58,529 nucleotides of DNA from an uncultured Planctomycetaceae bacterium (GTDB lineage: Bacteria; Planctomycetota; Planctomycetia; Pirellulales; Pirellulaceae), in contig CAIPEB010000090.1 in NCBI GenBank assembly GCA_903863885.1, positions 1 to 58,529 of the forward strand, in the 5' to 3' direction. This document shows positions 51,637 through 58,529 of the stretch, in pieces (position 1 is the stretch's first letter; the number at the start of each line of letters is the position of its first letter). The notes below the pieces were generated by a model. It did no database searches. It had not been told where the DNA came from and saw only the letters and a list, made by a program, of their open reading frames with translations. Both the position numbers and the translations under genes were made by a program.

Positions 51637-52377
51637 TCACAGTCCTATTGATGCCGCCGCTTGCCGCAGCGCGTCCATGTTCGGTCTTGGGGTCGTCGCA
51701 TCCACGGGGACGATGTTCAACCAGCAGGCGCAGCGAACGTGCGCAGGGGGCCCGTTCGGTGCGAATATCCTCCAGATCGTTTCGTCGGTGCCATGGAGCG
51801 CCACACACAACGGGCAGTGCTCCGCCTCACCGAGTTGCCAGATCGATTTTCCGCCGGTGCCCGTGCCCGTGGTCATCATCGCCACGGTTGCCAAGATCGC
51901 CGCCGAGTTCGCTACCGTCGTTTCGGTGACCGCCACCGCTTCGGCACGGACGGGACCGAGGATCGATTCCAGATCCGCCGCTACCTGCGCCTTGCTGGGC
52001 TCCGCATTGATCCACCCGTCGATCGTGGATCCCAGCCGCTGCTGGGTATTCGCCACAAACTGACGGGCCACGTCCGCCGCCCTGCCGGTGGCGAAGACAA
52101 CGGCGCGGGGATCGTGGGGAATGATCTCCAGCCCGTGCTGTTCAGCGGATGCCATCCACGCCAGAACCAACAGCACCCCGACGTCGTCGGCAACGTCCCG
52201 CTCCATCTCGACCCACATGCGACCCCATGCCGCATCCGTGCGGGCCTCGGGGATCGTCTTGGCCAGCGGATCGGCACCGAGGAGTCGTGCGATCTCCTGG
52301 CGATAGCGCTCGATCGTTCTGGACAATCGAGCAGTTGCTGCCGCCTCGATATCGGATCTGCCGATAAGTTGGCTCAC
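51637..52377 (-). CDS. SPP1 gp7-like head morphogenesis protein
   Basis: A GTG start at 52377 overlaps the portal stop by 4 nt (GTGA) and gives 246 residues (VSQLIGRSDIEAAATARL). The C-terminal part has HCPLCVALHGTDETIW and PPAHVRCACW, a pattern like the zinc-binding C-terminus of SPP1 gp7/F-like minor head proteins. These lie beside the portal and help package or eject DNA. Gene order supports the call. Confidence 0.7.
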   Translation of the reverse strand: MSQLIGRSDIEAAATARLSRTIERYRQEIARLLGADPLAKTIPEARTDAAWGRMWVEMERDVADDVGVLLVLAWMASAEQHGLEIIPHDPRAVVFATGRAADVARQFVANTQQRLGSTIDGWINAEPSKAQVAADLESILGPVRAEAVAVTETTVANSAAILATVAMMTTGTGTGGKSIWQLGEAEHCPLCVALHGTDETIWRIFAPNGPPAHVRCACWLNIVPVDATTPRPNMDALRQAAASIGL

Positions 52378-53927
52378 GGGTAATTCTCCGTGATCAGCGA
52401 TCGCACCCGCTGCATGGATTCCGCCGCCGTTTTCGCGCGGGCCTCCACCATGTGCTGCGCTTCCTGTTCGGCGTCGAGACCTGACTTCGCCGCCCACGTC
52501 TCGCGGGATAGGACGCCATTGCGAAAGAGGATCTCCCTTTCCTGGGCCTGCTCAAGGGACTTTTTCTCATCCACGTCGGGCGGTTCGATATTGACCTCGA
52601 CGAGTTTTTCAAACTGGGCCCACGGCATCGAGAATCGGGAGAACCGACCAGCCGCGTACGCGTTCTCCAGCGCTCGCCAGACAATGCGGTAGAAACTCCG
52701 CGCGATGCGTGCCTGCGATGCCACGGCGTATCGATGGAATCTGCTTCCCGCGACGATCGACGAGGCGTAGTTCGCGTTTTGATCGTTGCCCGAAATCATC
52801 CCCTCGGATAAACACCAGCGCGTTGCCACCTGCCGGAGAATGCCCTGGACTACCTCCAGGAATGCCTGCCCGCGTTCGGCCCCCATCGGCCCCGGCAGAT
52901 ACTCCTGACCGCGCGGAACGTCCAACTTGCTGCCTGGCAGCTTGTGCTCCCGATAGATGTTCTTCGTGCCGTTGGGCGTGGACATCGATACCGTGTAGTC
53001 GGCGTTCGCGCTGCGCATCGAAAGTATCTGCTGCTGCGTGACCCCCTCCACGTGCTGAACGATGTAGCTGATCGCCGCCAGTTCGGCAGCGCCTTCGCCC
53101 GTGTTTTGCAGCAATCGTGCCTGCTGTTCAAGCCACTTCCAGGCAGGAAAGAAGTCCGTGAGACCGCGCGCCACGTTTCTGTCGACGTTGCTCCGGTGAT
53201 GCTCACATCGCGATGCTGGCAGATAGTCCGACATCTGGCCGGTCGACCACTGCACGTGATACCCGAACACGGTCTGCACGTCGTGATCGGCCTTGTGGAC
53301 GCCGAAATCCCAGTTCGTAGCAACGTCCACCTTGACGCCGTACCGCCGAGATAGCTCCGCCTCGCTGAACGGTGCGCCCGCAGGCTGCACGATCTGCTCC
53401 GGTTCGATGATGCGACACTGCGTTATGCCGGACCGATCAGGATAGAGAGCCAGAAAGAACTCTCCATCTCGGCGTGACCGCCAGAACAGTTCGCGGTCCA
53501 GATCACCCACGAAATCGTTAGCGTCGAGAAACTCGTCGATAACATCTTGGACGCACTCAACCAGCCCCTCGGGAGCGTCGGCGGTCCGCTTAGTTGCGGC
53601 CGAAAACTGAAAGCCCTTCCCGATCACATAGTTCGTCAGGTTTTCCCTGATGCCAAGTGCGGGGCAGTTCACCGTGGTGATGTACCGCGCGAGCGCCCTC
53701 GCGTTGTCAACATCCAATGCCGAAGTGATCCCCGGCCAGTCCGCTCCGTTATGTCGATCGTTAGGACCGCTGGGGTACGGTGCCGGATCGCCGATTCCAG
53801 GCATGAACCCGTACGAATCCATCCCGAACCCGATCGGCAGGTAATCCATTCGGTTCACGAGTTCCTGCCCGTTCAATCGAATGGACTCCGCCACGTTTCG
53901 CCGCTTCCTGCGTGATCGCCTCGACAT
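52374..53927 (-). CDS. Phage portal protein
   Basis: The 517-residue product has the lambda-type portal pattern: basic start (MSRRSRRKRRNVAES), ARALARYITTVNCPALGIRENL, VIGKGFQF, then a long alpha/beta core (FWRSRRDGEFFLALYPD) and a helical C-terminal part (RGQAFLEVVQGILRQVATRW, SEGMISGNDQNANYASS). It forms the dodecameric ring through which DNA is packaged. Normal length. It follows a small zinc-ribbon gene. Confidence 0.85.
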   Translation of the reverse strand: MSRRSRRKRRNVAESIRLNGQELVNRMDYLPIGFGMDSYGFMPGIGDPAPYPSGPNDRHNGADWPGITSALDVDNARALARYITTVNCPALGIRENLTNYVIGKGFQFSAATKRTADAPEGLVECVQDVIDEFLDANDFVGDLDRELFWRSRRDGEFFLALYPDRSGITQCRIIEPEQIVQPAGAPFSEAELSRRYGVKVDVATNWDFGVHKADHDVQTVFGYHVQWSTGQMSDYLPASRCEHHRSNVDRNVARGLTDFFPAWKWLEQQARLLQNTGEGAAELAAISYIVQHVEGVTQQQILSMRSANADYTVSMSTPNGTKNIYREHKLPGSKLDVPRGQEYLPGPMGAERGQAFLEVVQGILRQVATRWCLSEGMISGNDQNANYASSIVAGSRFHRYAVASQARIARSFYRIVWRALENAYAAGRFSRFSMPWAQFEKLVEVNIEPPDVDEKKSLEQAQEREILFRNGVLSRETWAAKSGLDAEQEAQHMVEARAKTAAESMQRVRSLITENYP

Positions 53928-53928
53928 C

Positions 53929-54126
53929 TTACCGCCCCTTTACTCGTTGCTTGCCGCCCAGCCGCTTGCCAGTATGCCAGCGCGAAATCTTGGTCTGCCG
54001 GACGCTCCAGCAATCCTCGCAATACTTCTCACACGACATTGCCGGTCGCTCCTTGCATTGTTCGCACATCGCGCGAACTATGTGAGACTCGGCTTTTTTC
54101 CGTAACTCACTTATTAGACCGAACAT
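53929..54126 (-). CDS. Small zinc-ribbon-like protein (65 aa)
   Basis: The 65-residue product has MCEQCKERPAMSCEKYCEDC, giving two CxxC pairs that could bind zinc, then a basic tail (KRLGGKQRVKGR). No ribosome binding site is seen at the ATG at 54126, and an inverted repeat (54081-54142) spans the start, which could regulate it. It ends one base before the portal start. Function unknown. Confidence 0.45.
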   Translation of the reverse strand: MFGLISELRKKAESHIVRAMCEQCKERPAMSCEKYCEDCWSVRQTKISRWHTGKRLGGKQRVKGR

Positions 54127-54142
54127 GACTTAGAGTCTCACA
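54081..54142 (-). promoter_or_regulatory. Inverted repeat over the small zinc-ribbon gene start
   Basis: TGTGAGACTC at 54081-54090 and GAGTCTCACA at 54133-54142 are perfectly complementary with a 42-nt loop containing the start codon at 54126. In the transcript the stem would enclose the start region. It may regulate translation. Confidence 0.4.
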
Positions 54143-54157
54143 GTTATTAGTAAAAGT

Positions 54158-54196
54158 CCCCGAGCGGATCGCAGGAGCGGGTTGACCCACTCGGGG
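54158..54196 (-). terminator. Hairpin after the protease gene
   Basis: CCCCGAG (54158-54164) pairs with CTCGGGG (54190-54196). On the minus strand it follows the protease stop and is succeeded by ACTTTTAC, so it may act as an attenuator between the protease and portal genes. Confidence 0.45.
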
Positions 54197-54206
54197 CGCA
54201 AGGAGA

Positions 54207-55109
54207 TCATCGCAGCCACTCGCGCGGTACTTCCATCGCGCCATGGTCGCAAAGGTGGATTGCCCCACCTACTTGATTTGGCTCCGCGCGGAACGCATCG
54301 GCTAGAGAGCCGGGACGGGAATAATCCGGCCGATGTGTGGGCGACTCGGTGTAATCACGGAAGTGCCGCTGCCGGTCTGCGGTCACGTCCCGCGCGGAGT
54401 GTTCGTTTTCGGCGAGTTCCGCCGTGTATTGTTTTCGCTGCTCGGTCGTCAGTTTGAGCATCGCCTCCAGTAGGGTCGGCTTCGGGCTGATGCCTGCGGC
54501 CTGCAGGATGCGAACGCAATCCCAGGATTCGCTAACGGCGTCCGGCGTGTGGGTGTTCTGGGACTCGAATAGACCCGAGGTCGTACCGCCGCGAGTGACC
54601 AGCGCCACGCAATCGACGCCGCTGATTGCTCCGATGACGACCCGTCCGCCCTCAAGGCGTGGAGCGTCGAAAGACGCCTCGTGCGACAGGGACAACAGCG
54701 CGGGGTCCCGTTCGGCGATCTCGACCAGCCGCGCCGAAAACGGGTGACTTTCCAGATAGTGCAGATCGGCATAGAGTCCTTCGCCCGCAACGAAACGGAC
54801 GTTGCGAAGTGCGCCAACGATGTGCTCAACCGAGTGATCGCCCGCCAGTGTCCGCGATCCATCCGGAGCGTTCTGGAATGCCGGATGATCGGTGACGACC
54901 TTCACGCCCTCATACATCTGGACCGCTCCCGCGAGCGCCTCCGGTGCGTACTGATAGGTCTGGTCGACCGCGTCCCCGAACTCGCGATAGGACAGCCCCA
55001 GGACCTTCGCCGCGTTGCGCGATTCCAGGCCCAGCACCTTAACTCCGCTGATGACTTTCGCGTTCGCGTCCACCCGAGACGCACTAAGTGACTCGATGAT
55101 TTTTGGCAT
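54207..55109 (-). CDS. Prohead protease-like protein (DUF2213 type)
   Basis: The 300-residue product has the DUF2213/prohead-protease-like pattern: YEGVKVVTDHPAFQ (His), SVEHIVGALRNVRFV, EGLYADLHYL, PALLSLSHEASFDA (Ser) and VVIGAISGVDCVALVTRGGT. The C-terminal 110 residues, normally scaffold, are rich in charged residues and end VPREWLR. It would mature the capsid. No major capsid gene follows it. Confidence 0.75.
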   Translation of the reverse strand: MPKIIESLSASRVDANAKVISGVKVLGLESRNAAKVLGLSYREFGDAVDQTYQYAPEALAGAVQMYEGVKVVTDHPAFQNAPDGSRTLAGDHSVEHIVGALRNVRFVAGEGLYADLHYLESHPFSARLVEIAERDPALLSLSHEASFDAPRLEGGRVVIGAISGVDCVALVTRGGTTSGLFESQNTHTPDAVSESWDCVRILQAAGISPKPTLLEAMLKLTTEQRKQYTAELAENEHSARDVTADRQRHFRDYTESPTHRPDYSRPGSLADAFRAEPNQVGGAIHLCDHGAMEVPREWLR

Positions 55110-55133
55110 CCGTGCCGCTCCTGTTAGTGGTGA

Positions 55134-55367
55134 TTAGCGCAGACCGACCAGACCGGTAGCCGTGGTATCCGTGGCGAATACCCGAGTGATCATCAGGCCC
55201 GCGAGTTGAACTCCCGTTCCGATGCCGGGAATGATCACATCGTCTCCGCCGACGGTCATTACTCGGACGTCCCCGCCCACTTCGGCGTAGAGTGCCGTGA
55301 TAGGGAAAGCTAAGTCGTCCGTGTCGGACGGGGTGATCGAGATTGCGCGCTTCCTGCGTATTGCCAT
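55134..55367 (-). CDS. Spike base protein-like (RCAP_rcc01079 type)
   Basis: The start at 55367 (MAIRRKRAISITPSDTDDLA) follows GGAGGGCGGAG. The 77-residue product continues ITALYAEVGGDVRVMTVGG and ends GLMITRVFATDTTATGLVGL, the pattern of the small spike base proteins known from gene transfer agents and phages. It likely forms part of a tail or head spike. Confidence 0.6.
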   Translation of the reverse strand: MAIRRKRAISITPSDTDDLAFPITALYAEVGGDVRVMTVGGDDVIIPGIGTGVQLAGLMITRVFATDTTATGLVGLR

Positions 55368-55442
55368 GACTCCGCCCTCCCTGGCGGTGGTTGCGAGTAG
55401 CGGCACGTCCTGAACCGCTACCCGCATTTTACCGCGTTTCCA

Positions 55443-55883
55443 TCAAGATTGCGCGATGGTCGTCCCGCGCGGAACGGGCTGAATCCGCCACGATTCGCAG
55501 ATCCGGCAATACTCGGCGTAGGCCGCATCTTCGTCGGCCAGTTCCACGATGACGGGTTGGCTCGTCGGCTCAAGGTAGGCCGCAATGCCAAAGTGCGACT
55601 CGAACCGCGATCGGGCGTGGAGCGGATCAGTAGCCCCGACCACGCGCCGCATGCGTCCATCCTGGGGCATGTCGACCAGATACTTTCGCGGTCCGCCGTT
55701 GAACAGCGAATACTCCCCGTCGCGGATCATCGAATCGAGGTCGGCGCGGTGCCGCGCCATCCGCTGCACCACGGTCTTCTGCGCCACCTCTTCCCGCTTG
55801 ACCGCGACCATTGCCACGACCGATTCCGTGAGTGACTCGACCAACTTCTCTAACCTCTCAACGCGTTCTGCTGTCGTCGACAT
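55443..55883 (-). CDS. Prophage protein of unknown function (146 aa)
   Basis: The start at 55883 follows GGAGG. The product has an N-terminal coiled-coil helix (MSTTAERVERLEKLVESLTE), a basic middle (RMARHRADLDSMIRDGEYS) and ends GTTIAQS. It lies between the terminase and the spike base-like gene. No family recognised. Confidence 0.5.
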   Translation of the reverse strand: MSTTAERVERLEKLVESLTESVVAMVAVKREEVAQKTVVQRMARHRADLDSMIRDGEYSLFNGGPRKYLVDMPQDGRMRRVVGATDPLHARSRFESHFGIAAYLEPTSQPVIVELADEDAAYAEYCRICESWRIQPVPRGTTIAQS

Positions 55884-55914
55884 CGTTCTCTAACCTCCAA
55901 GTGAAAAAGTAAAC

Positions 55915-57324
55915 TCAAGCAAGTGAATCGATTTCTTCCGCATCGCGTTCGCCGAGAAAATCCGCTCGGGTGCCGCGAGCCCAGCAGAGACCCATTAGGA
56001 ACGCCGCCGCCGCGTCCCCGTGCCCTTGATCGTCCCGTGGTAACTCGAAGGTCACACGCCCAGCGCGTTCGACTACCTGCGTTCGGCGTAGGTCCCGCAG
56101 CAGTTCCTGCTCGTCGTACAGGTCAACACGCCGATGCCGGAATGCCTCGGTCGCGTAGAGTGCCATCTTCTGCTTACTGGGCGGAGTCCAGGGGTAGCGG
56201 AACATGACGATGCCCCGCGCCGCTAACCGCTCCGCCAGTAGCGCCGCCTCGAACGGGTCGTACGCGATCCCCAACAGCTTCGCGTCCCTGGCGATGCGCA
56301 GTATGTCGGCCTCCACCTGACTCAGCGGCACCACGCCGCCGTACCGCGCGGGGTCCCAGGTCTGCACGTGGGCGAGCCGGAGCCGGGGGCCCATGATGTT
56401 GGTCCCGAGTACGACGAATGCGGTTCGGTCCCTTCGGGTCGCAATGTCGAGCGCCCCGATGTACGGCCCGTACTGCTCATCGAATCCGCCGGTAGGACTC
56501 GGAAGGGTAATCGCCGCCTCAAGATCCTGTTCGGTTACGAGGGGGCTGTCGGTCCCGATCGTCCATTCGTTGAGCCAGAGGCGCGAAAACTGAAATCCAG
56601 GCAGCAGCCGCCGCTGCTCGTCGAGCCGGTCTTGCGTGATCCAAGACGCGCGGGGACCGTCGAGCCGGGAGAAGAACCACGTCGGATCGTTGCGGATTGC
56701 TTCACGGGTTTTATGCTGCCAGCTATCGACGAATCCGGCGTTGGTGATGGTCAGCAGCAGACAGTGACCTCGCTTCGCCGCCGCGCTCAAGAGTGAGTCC
56801 CAGAGATCGCGGGAGCGCCAATGGCACACCTCGTCCGCGACGATGAAGTCCGGCAGCAAACCGTAGGCGCTGTTCGCGTCGGATGTGATGATCTGGAGTT
56901 CCGATTCCGTGCGGGTGTTCACGATGCGGTTCTACTGCACGTCGAGCGTCTGACCGAGCCACGGGTTTAGCGCGACAAGCCGTGAGATCGCATCTCGCAG
57001 CAGACGCCCCTGCTCGCGGTCCGCCGCCGCAGCGATCCCCACGAGACGCCGCGTCGAGAAGCAAAGCGCCCACGTGACCGACACCGCGATGTCCGACGTT
57101 TTGCTGTGACCGCGCGGCCGCTCCAACCAAGCCCGCGTGTAGCCCGAGGTCGTGGCCTGCCCAGCAACACGCCGCCACCCAGCGTCCAGGGCGGTGAAGT
57201 CCCGGCGCTGCCAGTCGTCGAGCACGTCGTCCAGGGGCTGGGGGCCCGCATCCGTGTCCACCAAAAGCCGCTCGCGGAACTCGGCAGGGTAGGAGACCAT
57301 GCGCCTGAGGGTTTGTGCGTCCAT
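55915..57324 (-). CDS. Terminase large subunit, interrupted by in-frame TAG
   Basis: The frame starts at 57324 (MDAQTLRRMVSYPAEF), has a Walker A-like PRGHSKTSD at residues 70-78, and meets TAG at 56932-56934 after LGQTLDVQ (codon 131). The frame continues open directly as NRIVNTRTESELQII, with Walker B FIVADEVCHW and the nuclease domain (GALDIATRRDRTAFVV, YDPFEAALLAERLA), ending DAEEIDSLA. The join is smooth, as if one Gln or similar codon became TAG. It is a pseudogene, or the stop is read through. It would drive DNA packaging. Confidence 0.85.
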
Positions 57325-57331
57325 GCTTTGC

Positions 57332-57526
57332 TCAGTTTGTTGACGGTTCGGGTTTTCGGTTCGGTGCCGGGAGTGCGTCCACCACGGATCGCAGGGTCGA
57401 GATAACCTGCTCGATCTGGCGGGAGTGGACGACACGGGAGCGCTCAAGTGACTCGATTCGCGCGGTCAAGGCCTCCAATGCCGTGGCGATACTCGCAAGC
57501 GAGTCGTGTAGTTGGGCGTCGGTCAC
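57332..57526 (-). CDS. Small coiled-coil prophage protein (64 aa)
   Basis: A GTG start at 57526 overlaps the previous stop by 4 nt (GTGA). The product VTDAQLHDSLASIATALEAL has a heptad pattern (ARIESLERSRVVHSRQIEQV) and a Pro-rich tail. It ends 8 nt before the terminase start. No family recognised. Confidence 0.5.
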   Translation of the reverse strand: MTDAQLHDSLASIATALEALTARIESLERSRVVHSRQIEQVISTLRSVVDALPAPNRKPEPSTN

Positions 57527-57903
57527 TTGCTGGCCTCCTGTTCGATTCGGTGCTTTTTCAGCAAAACGCGCGGGAGCGGTCCGACGGGTACGTACTGCCG
57601 CTGGACGCAGACCCGCGCCAAGATCCCGTGAGCGGTGCGAATCAAATCGCGCAGCGCTAAACGCGCCTCGGCGAACTCCCACCCAGCGAATAACCGCTGC
57701 CGGTAAATCACGTCGCCCATCCACTGGTCGATGGTGACTCCCGCCCACCGCAGGACCCGCTCGGCGAACAGCAGGATCGAGTCCGCCACGGGCGTGACCT
57801 CGGGTATCCGGCAGGGCCGGAATCGCTCGCCTGACTCGATCCATTTCGCTGCCGCCTTCAGGGCGTCGATGCCGTCGAGAACCGATACGCGTTCAGGTGT
57901 CAT
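57523..57903 (-). CDS. Prophage protein of unknown function (126 aa)
   Basis: The ATG at 57903 (MTPERVSVLDGIDALKAAAK) overlaps the previous gene's end by 11 nt. Motifs include WAGVTIDQWMGDVIYRQ and EARLALRDLIRTAHGILAR. The sequence is mostly helical. It sits between the putative small terminase and the large terminase. No family recognised. Confidence 0.5.
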   Translation of the reverse strand: MTPERVSVLDGIDALKAAAKWIESGERFRPCRIPEVTPVADSILLFAERVLRWAGVTIDQWMGDVIYRQRLFAGWEFAEARLALRDLIRTAHGILARVCVQRQYVPVGPLPRVLLKKHRIEQEASK

Positions 57904-58529
57904 CGCCTTGACCCTCCGTGCGCTTTTCTGGCGTCGCCTGGCGAGCGCTGGCCGTGTCCATGGTCTCCGAGGTCGTCTCGGGGTCCGGAGCGCGTTCTGG
58001 CGTGTCCTGGGGCGTGTAGGCGTTGATGCTCGCCCACGGGTCCGATCCTGCCTTGCGATCCAAGCCCAATCGTTGCAGACAACGGTCCCGCTGATCACTC
58101 GCGTCGGATATGGTCTTCAGCAGCGCCAGCCGCTTCTCGACGTCGAGTTTCTCGCCCTCGATCCTGAGCCACCTGCCCGCCAACTGGGCGCGGGTCTCGT
58201 GTCGTACGGCGGATAGCAGCAGCGCCTCCTCAAACAACGTGGCAGGGGCTCCCGTGCGTTCCTGAACGGCGTCCCGCATCGCCCTCCGGAATACTCTGGT
58301 CTGGTCTTCGATGAACCGTGCGGATCGCGGCAGGGACGATGCCCGCAGCCCGCTGGACATCGCGTTCTGATTGCCGATCGGTGGTCCACCCCCCCGACCT
58401 AGCGAGTTACCCTTACCCCAGCGCCCCTTGGAGTCCCGCCCCCCCAGATCGGTAGTGTCCTGATCGGATCCCCCCCCGCCCACGTCGTTCTGCTCGACCT
58501 CGACCGGAGCGCTGACCTGTTCGTCTTCC
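57893..58529 (-). CDS. Putative small terminase subunit (5' truncated by window)
   Basis: The frame stays open to the window edge (EDEQVSAPVEVEQNDV...), so the start is outside. A Gly-rich stretch is followed by helical segments (ARFIEDQTRVFRRAMRDAVQ, EALLLSAVRHETRAQLAGRW, KTISDASDQRDRCLQRLGL). Position before the large terminase and the helical, charged character fit a small terminase or DNA-binding packaging factor, but no HTH is plain. Confidence 0.5.
   Translation of the reverse strand, partial: EDEQVSAPVEVEQNDVGGGGSDQDTTDLGGRDSKGRWGKGNSLGRGGGPPIGNQNAMSSGLRASSLPRSARFIEDQTRVFRRAMRDAVQERTGAPATLFEEALLLSAVRHETRAQLAGRWLRIEGEKLDVEKRLALLKTISDASDQRDRCLQRLGLDRKAGSDPWASINAYTPQDTPERAPDPETTSETMDTASARQATPEKRTEGQGDDT

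Larger units (their letters stand above)
47515..58529. mobile_element. Prophage (one end), integrated at tRNA-Lys
   Basis: After the tRNA-Lys break the genes switch to a dense minus-strand run with tape measure-like, gp7-like, portal, protease and terminase genes. The other end is outside the window, and no integrase is seen. Stop codons inside two frames and the lack of a visible major capsid gene suggest decay or an unusual element. Confidence 0.85.

Noticed and set aside
1-58529. CRISPR arrays or insertion sequences
   Set aside because: No regularly spaced repeats and no transposase of an IS family were seen.

Overview
The window reads as a chromosomal segment of a planctomycete (phylum Planctomycetota). 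This is inferred from gene content, not from a marker gene: a secreted sulfatase with the formylglycine motif, several sugar-phosphate isomerase/epimerase-like TIM barrels (one with a Tat signal), a cupin and a Gfo/Idh/MocA oxidoreductase next to a DUF4432-type epimerase, soluble Hanks-type kinases, an SEC-C protein, a large secreted EF-hand protein, and GC-rich DNA throughout. About 38 kb of ordinary chromosome lies between the ends of two different mobile elements.

Region A (1 to about 9280) is an integrated element transcribed left to right. It carries small genes of unknown function, a HEXXH/coiled-coil protein with a likely second internal start, and a five-gene translationally coupled operon (3929-8610). 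The operon holds three tyrosine recombinases, each with two N-terminal core-binding-like domains, plus two small proteins. One small protein sits between recombinases 1 and 2 and begins with a Tat-like signal. A strongly folded leader (3761-3916, including a 21-pair RNA stem) precedes the operon and a clear terminator (8690-8720) follows it. The arrangement resembles recombinase-in-trio (RIT) elements but differs in the extra gene, the doubled domains, an HTH insertion in the third recombinase and the leader. The element ends in the 5' half of a tRNA-Ser(UGA) gene (9280-9319, minus strand).

Region B (9726-47168) is core chromosome: a GH32-like secreted protein, a Tat-exported sugar isomerase-like protein, guaC, a YqgE-like gene, a GNAT protein and a ketosynthase lacking its catalytic Cys, an SEC-C protein, ribD, a kinase, a ThiF/MoeB enzyme, uvrA, an RlmM-like methyltransferase, an EF-hand protein, tkt, a sulfatase, a carbohydrate-processing cluster (34685-42525), then scpB, rpe, accD, a kinase and an alpha/beta hydrolase.

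Region C (47515-58529) is one end of a prophage. It follows the 5' half of a tRNA-Lys(UUU) gene, also cut exactly after the anticodon loop, and nested inverted repeats. Its genes run right to left: a possible small terminase, large terminase (interrupted by an in-frame TAG), a spike-base-like protein, DUF2213-like protease, portal, SPP1 gp7-like protein and tape-measure-like protein. No major capsid gene is visible, so the prophage may be defective or unusually organised.

The strongest candidates for something undescribed are the doubled-domain recombinase trio with its structured leader, and the fact that two unrelated elements both leave the 5' half of a tRNA broken at the same 38/39 position.
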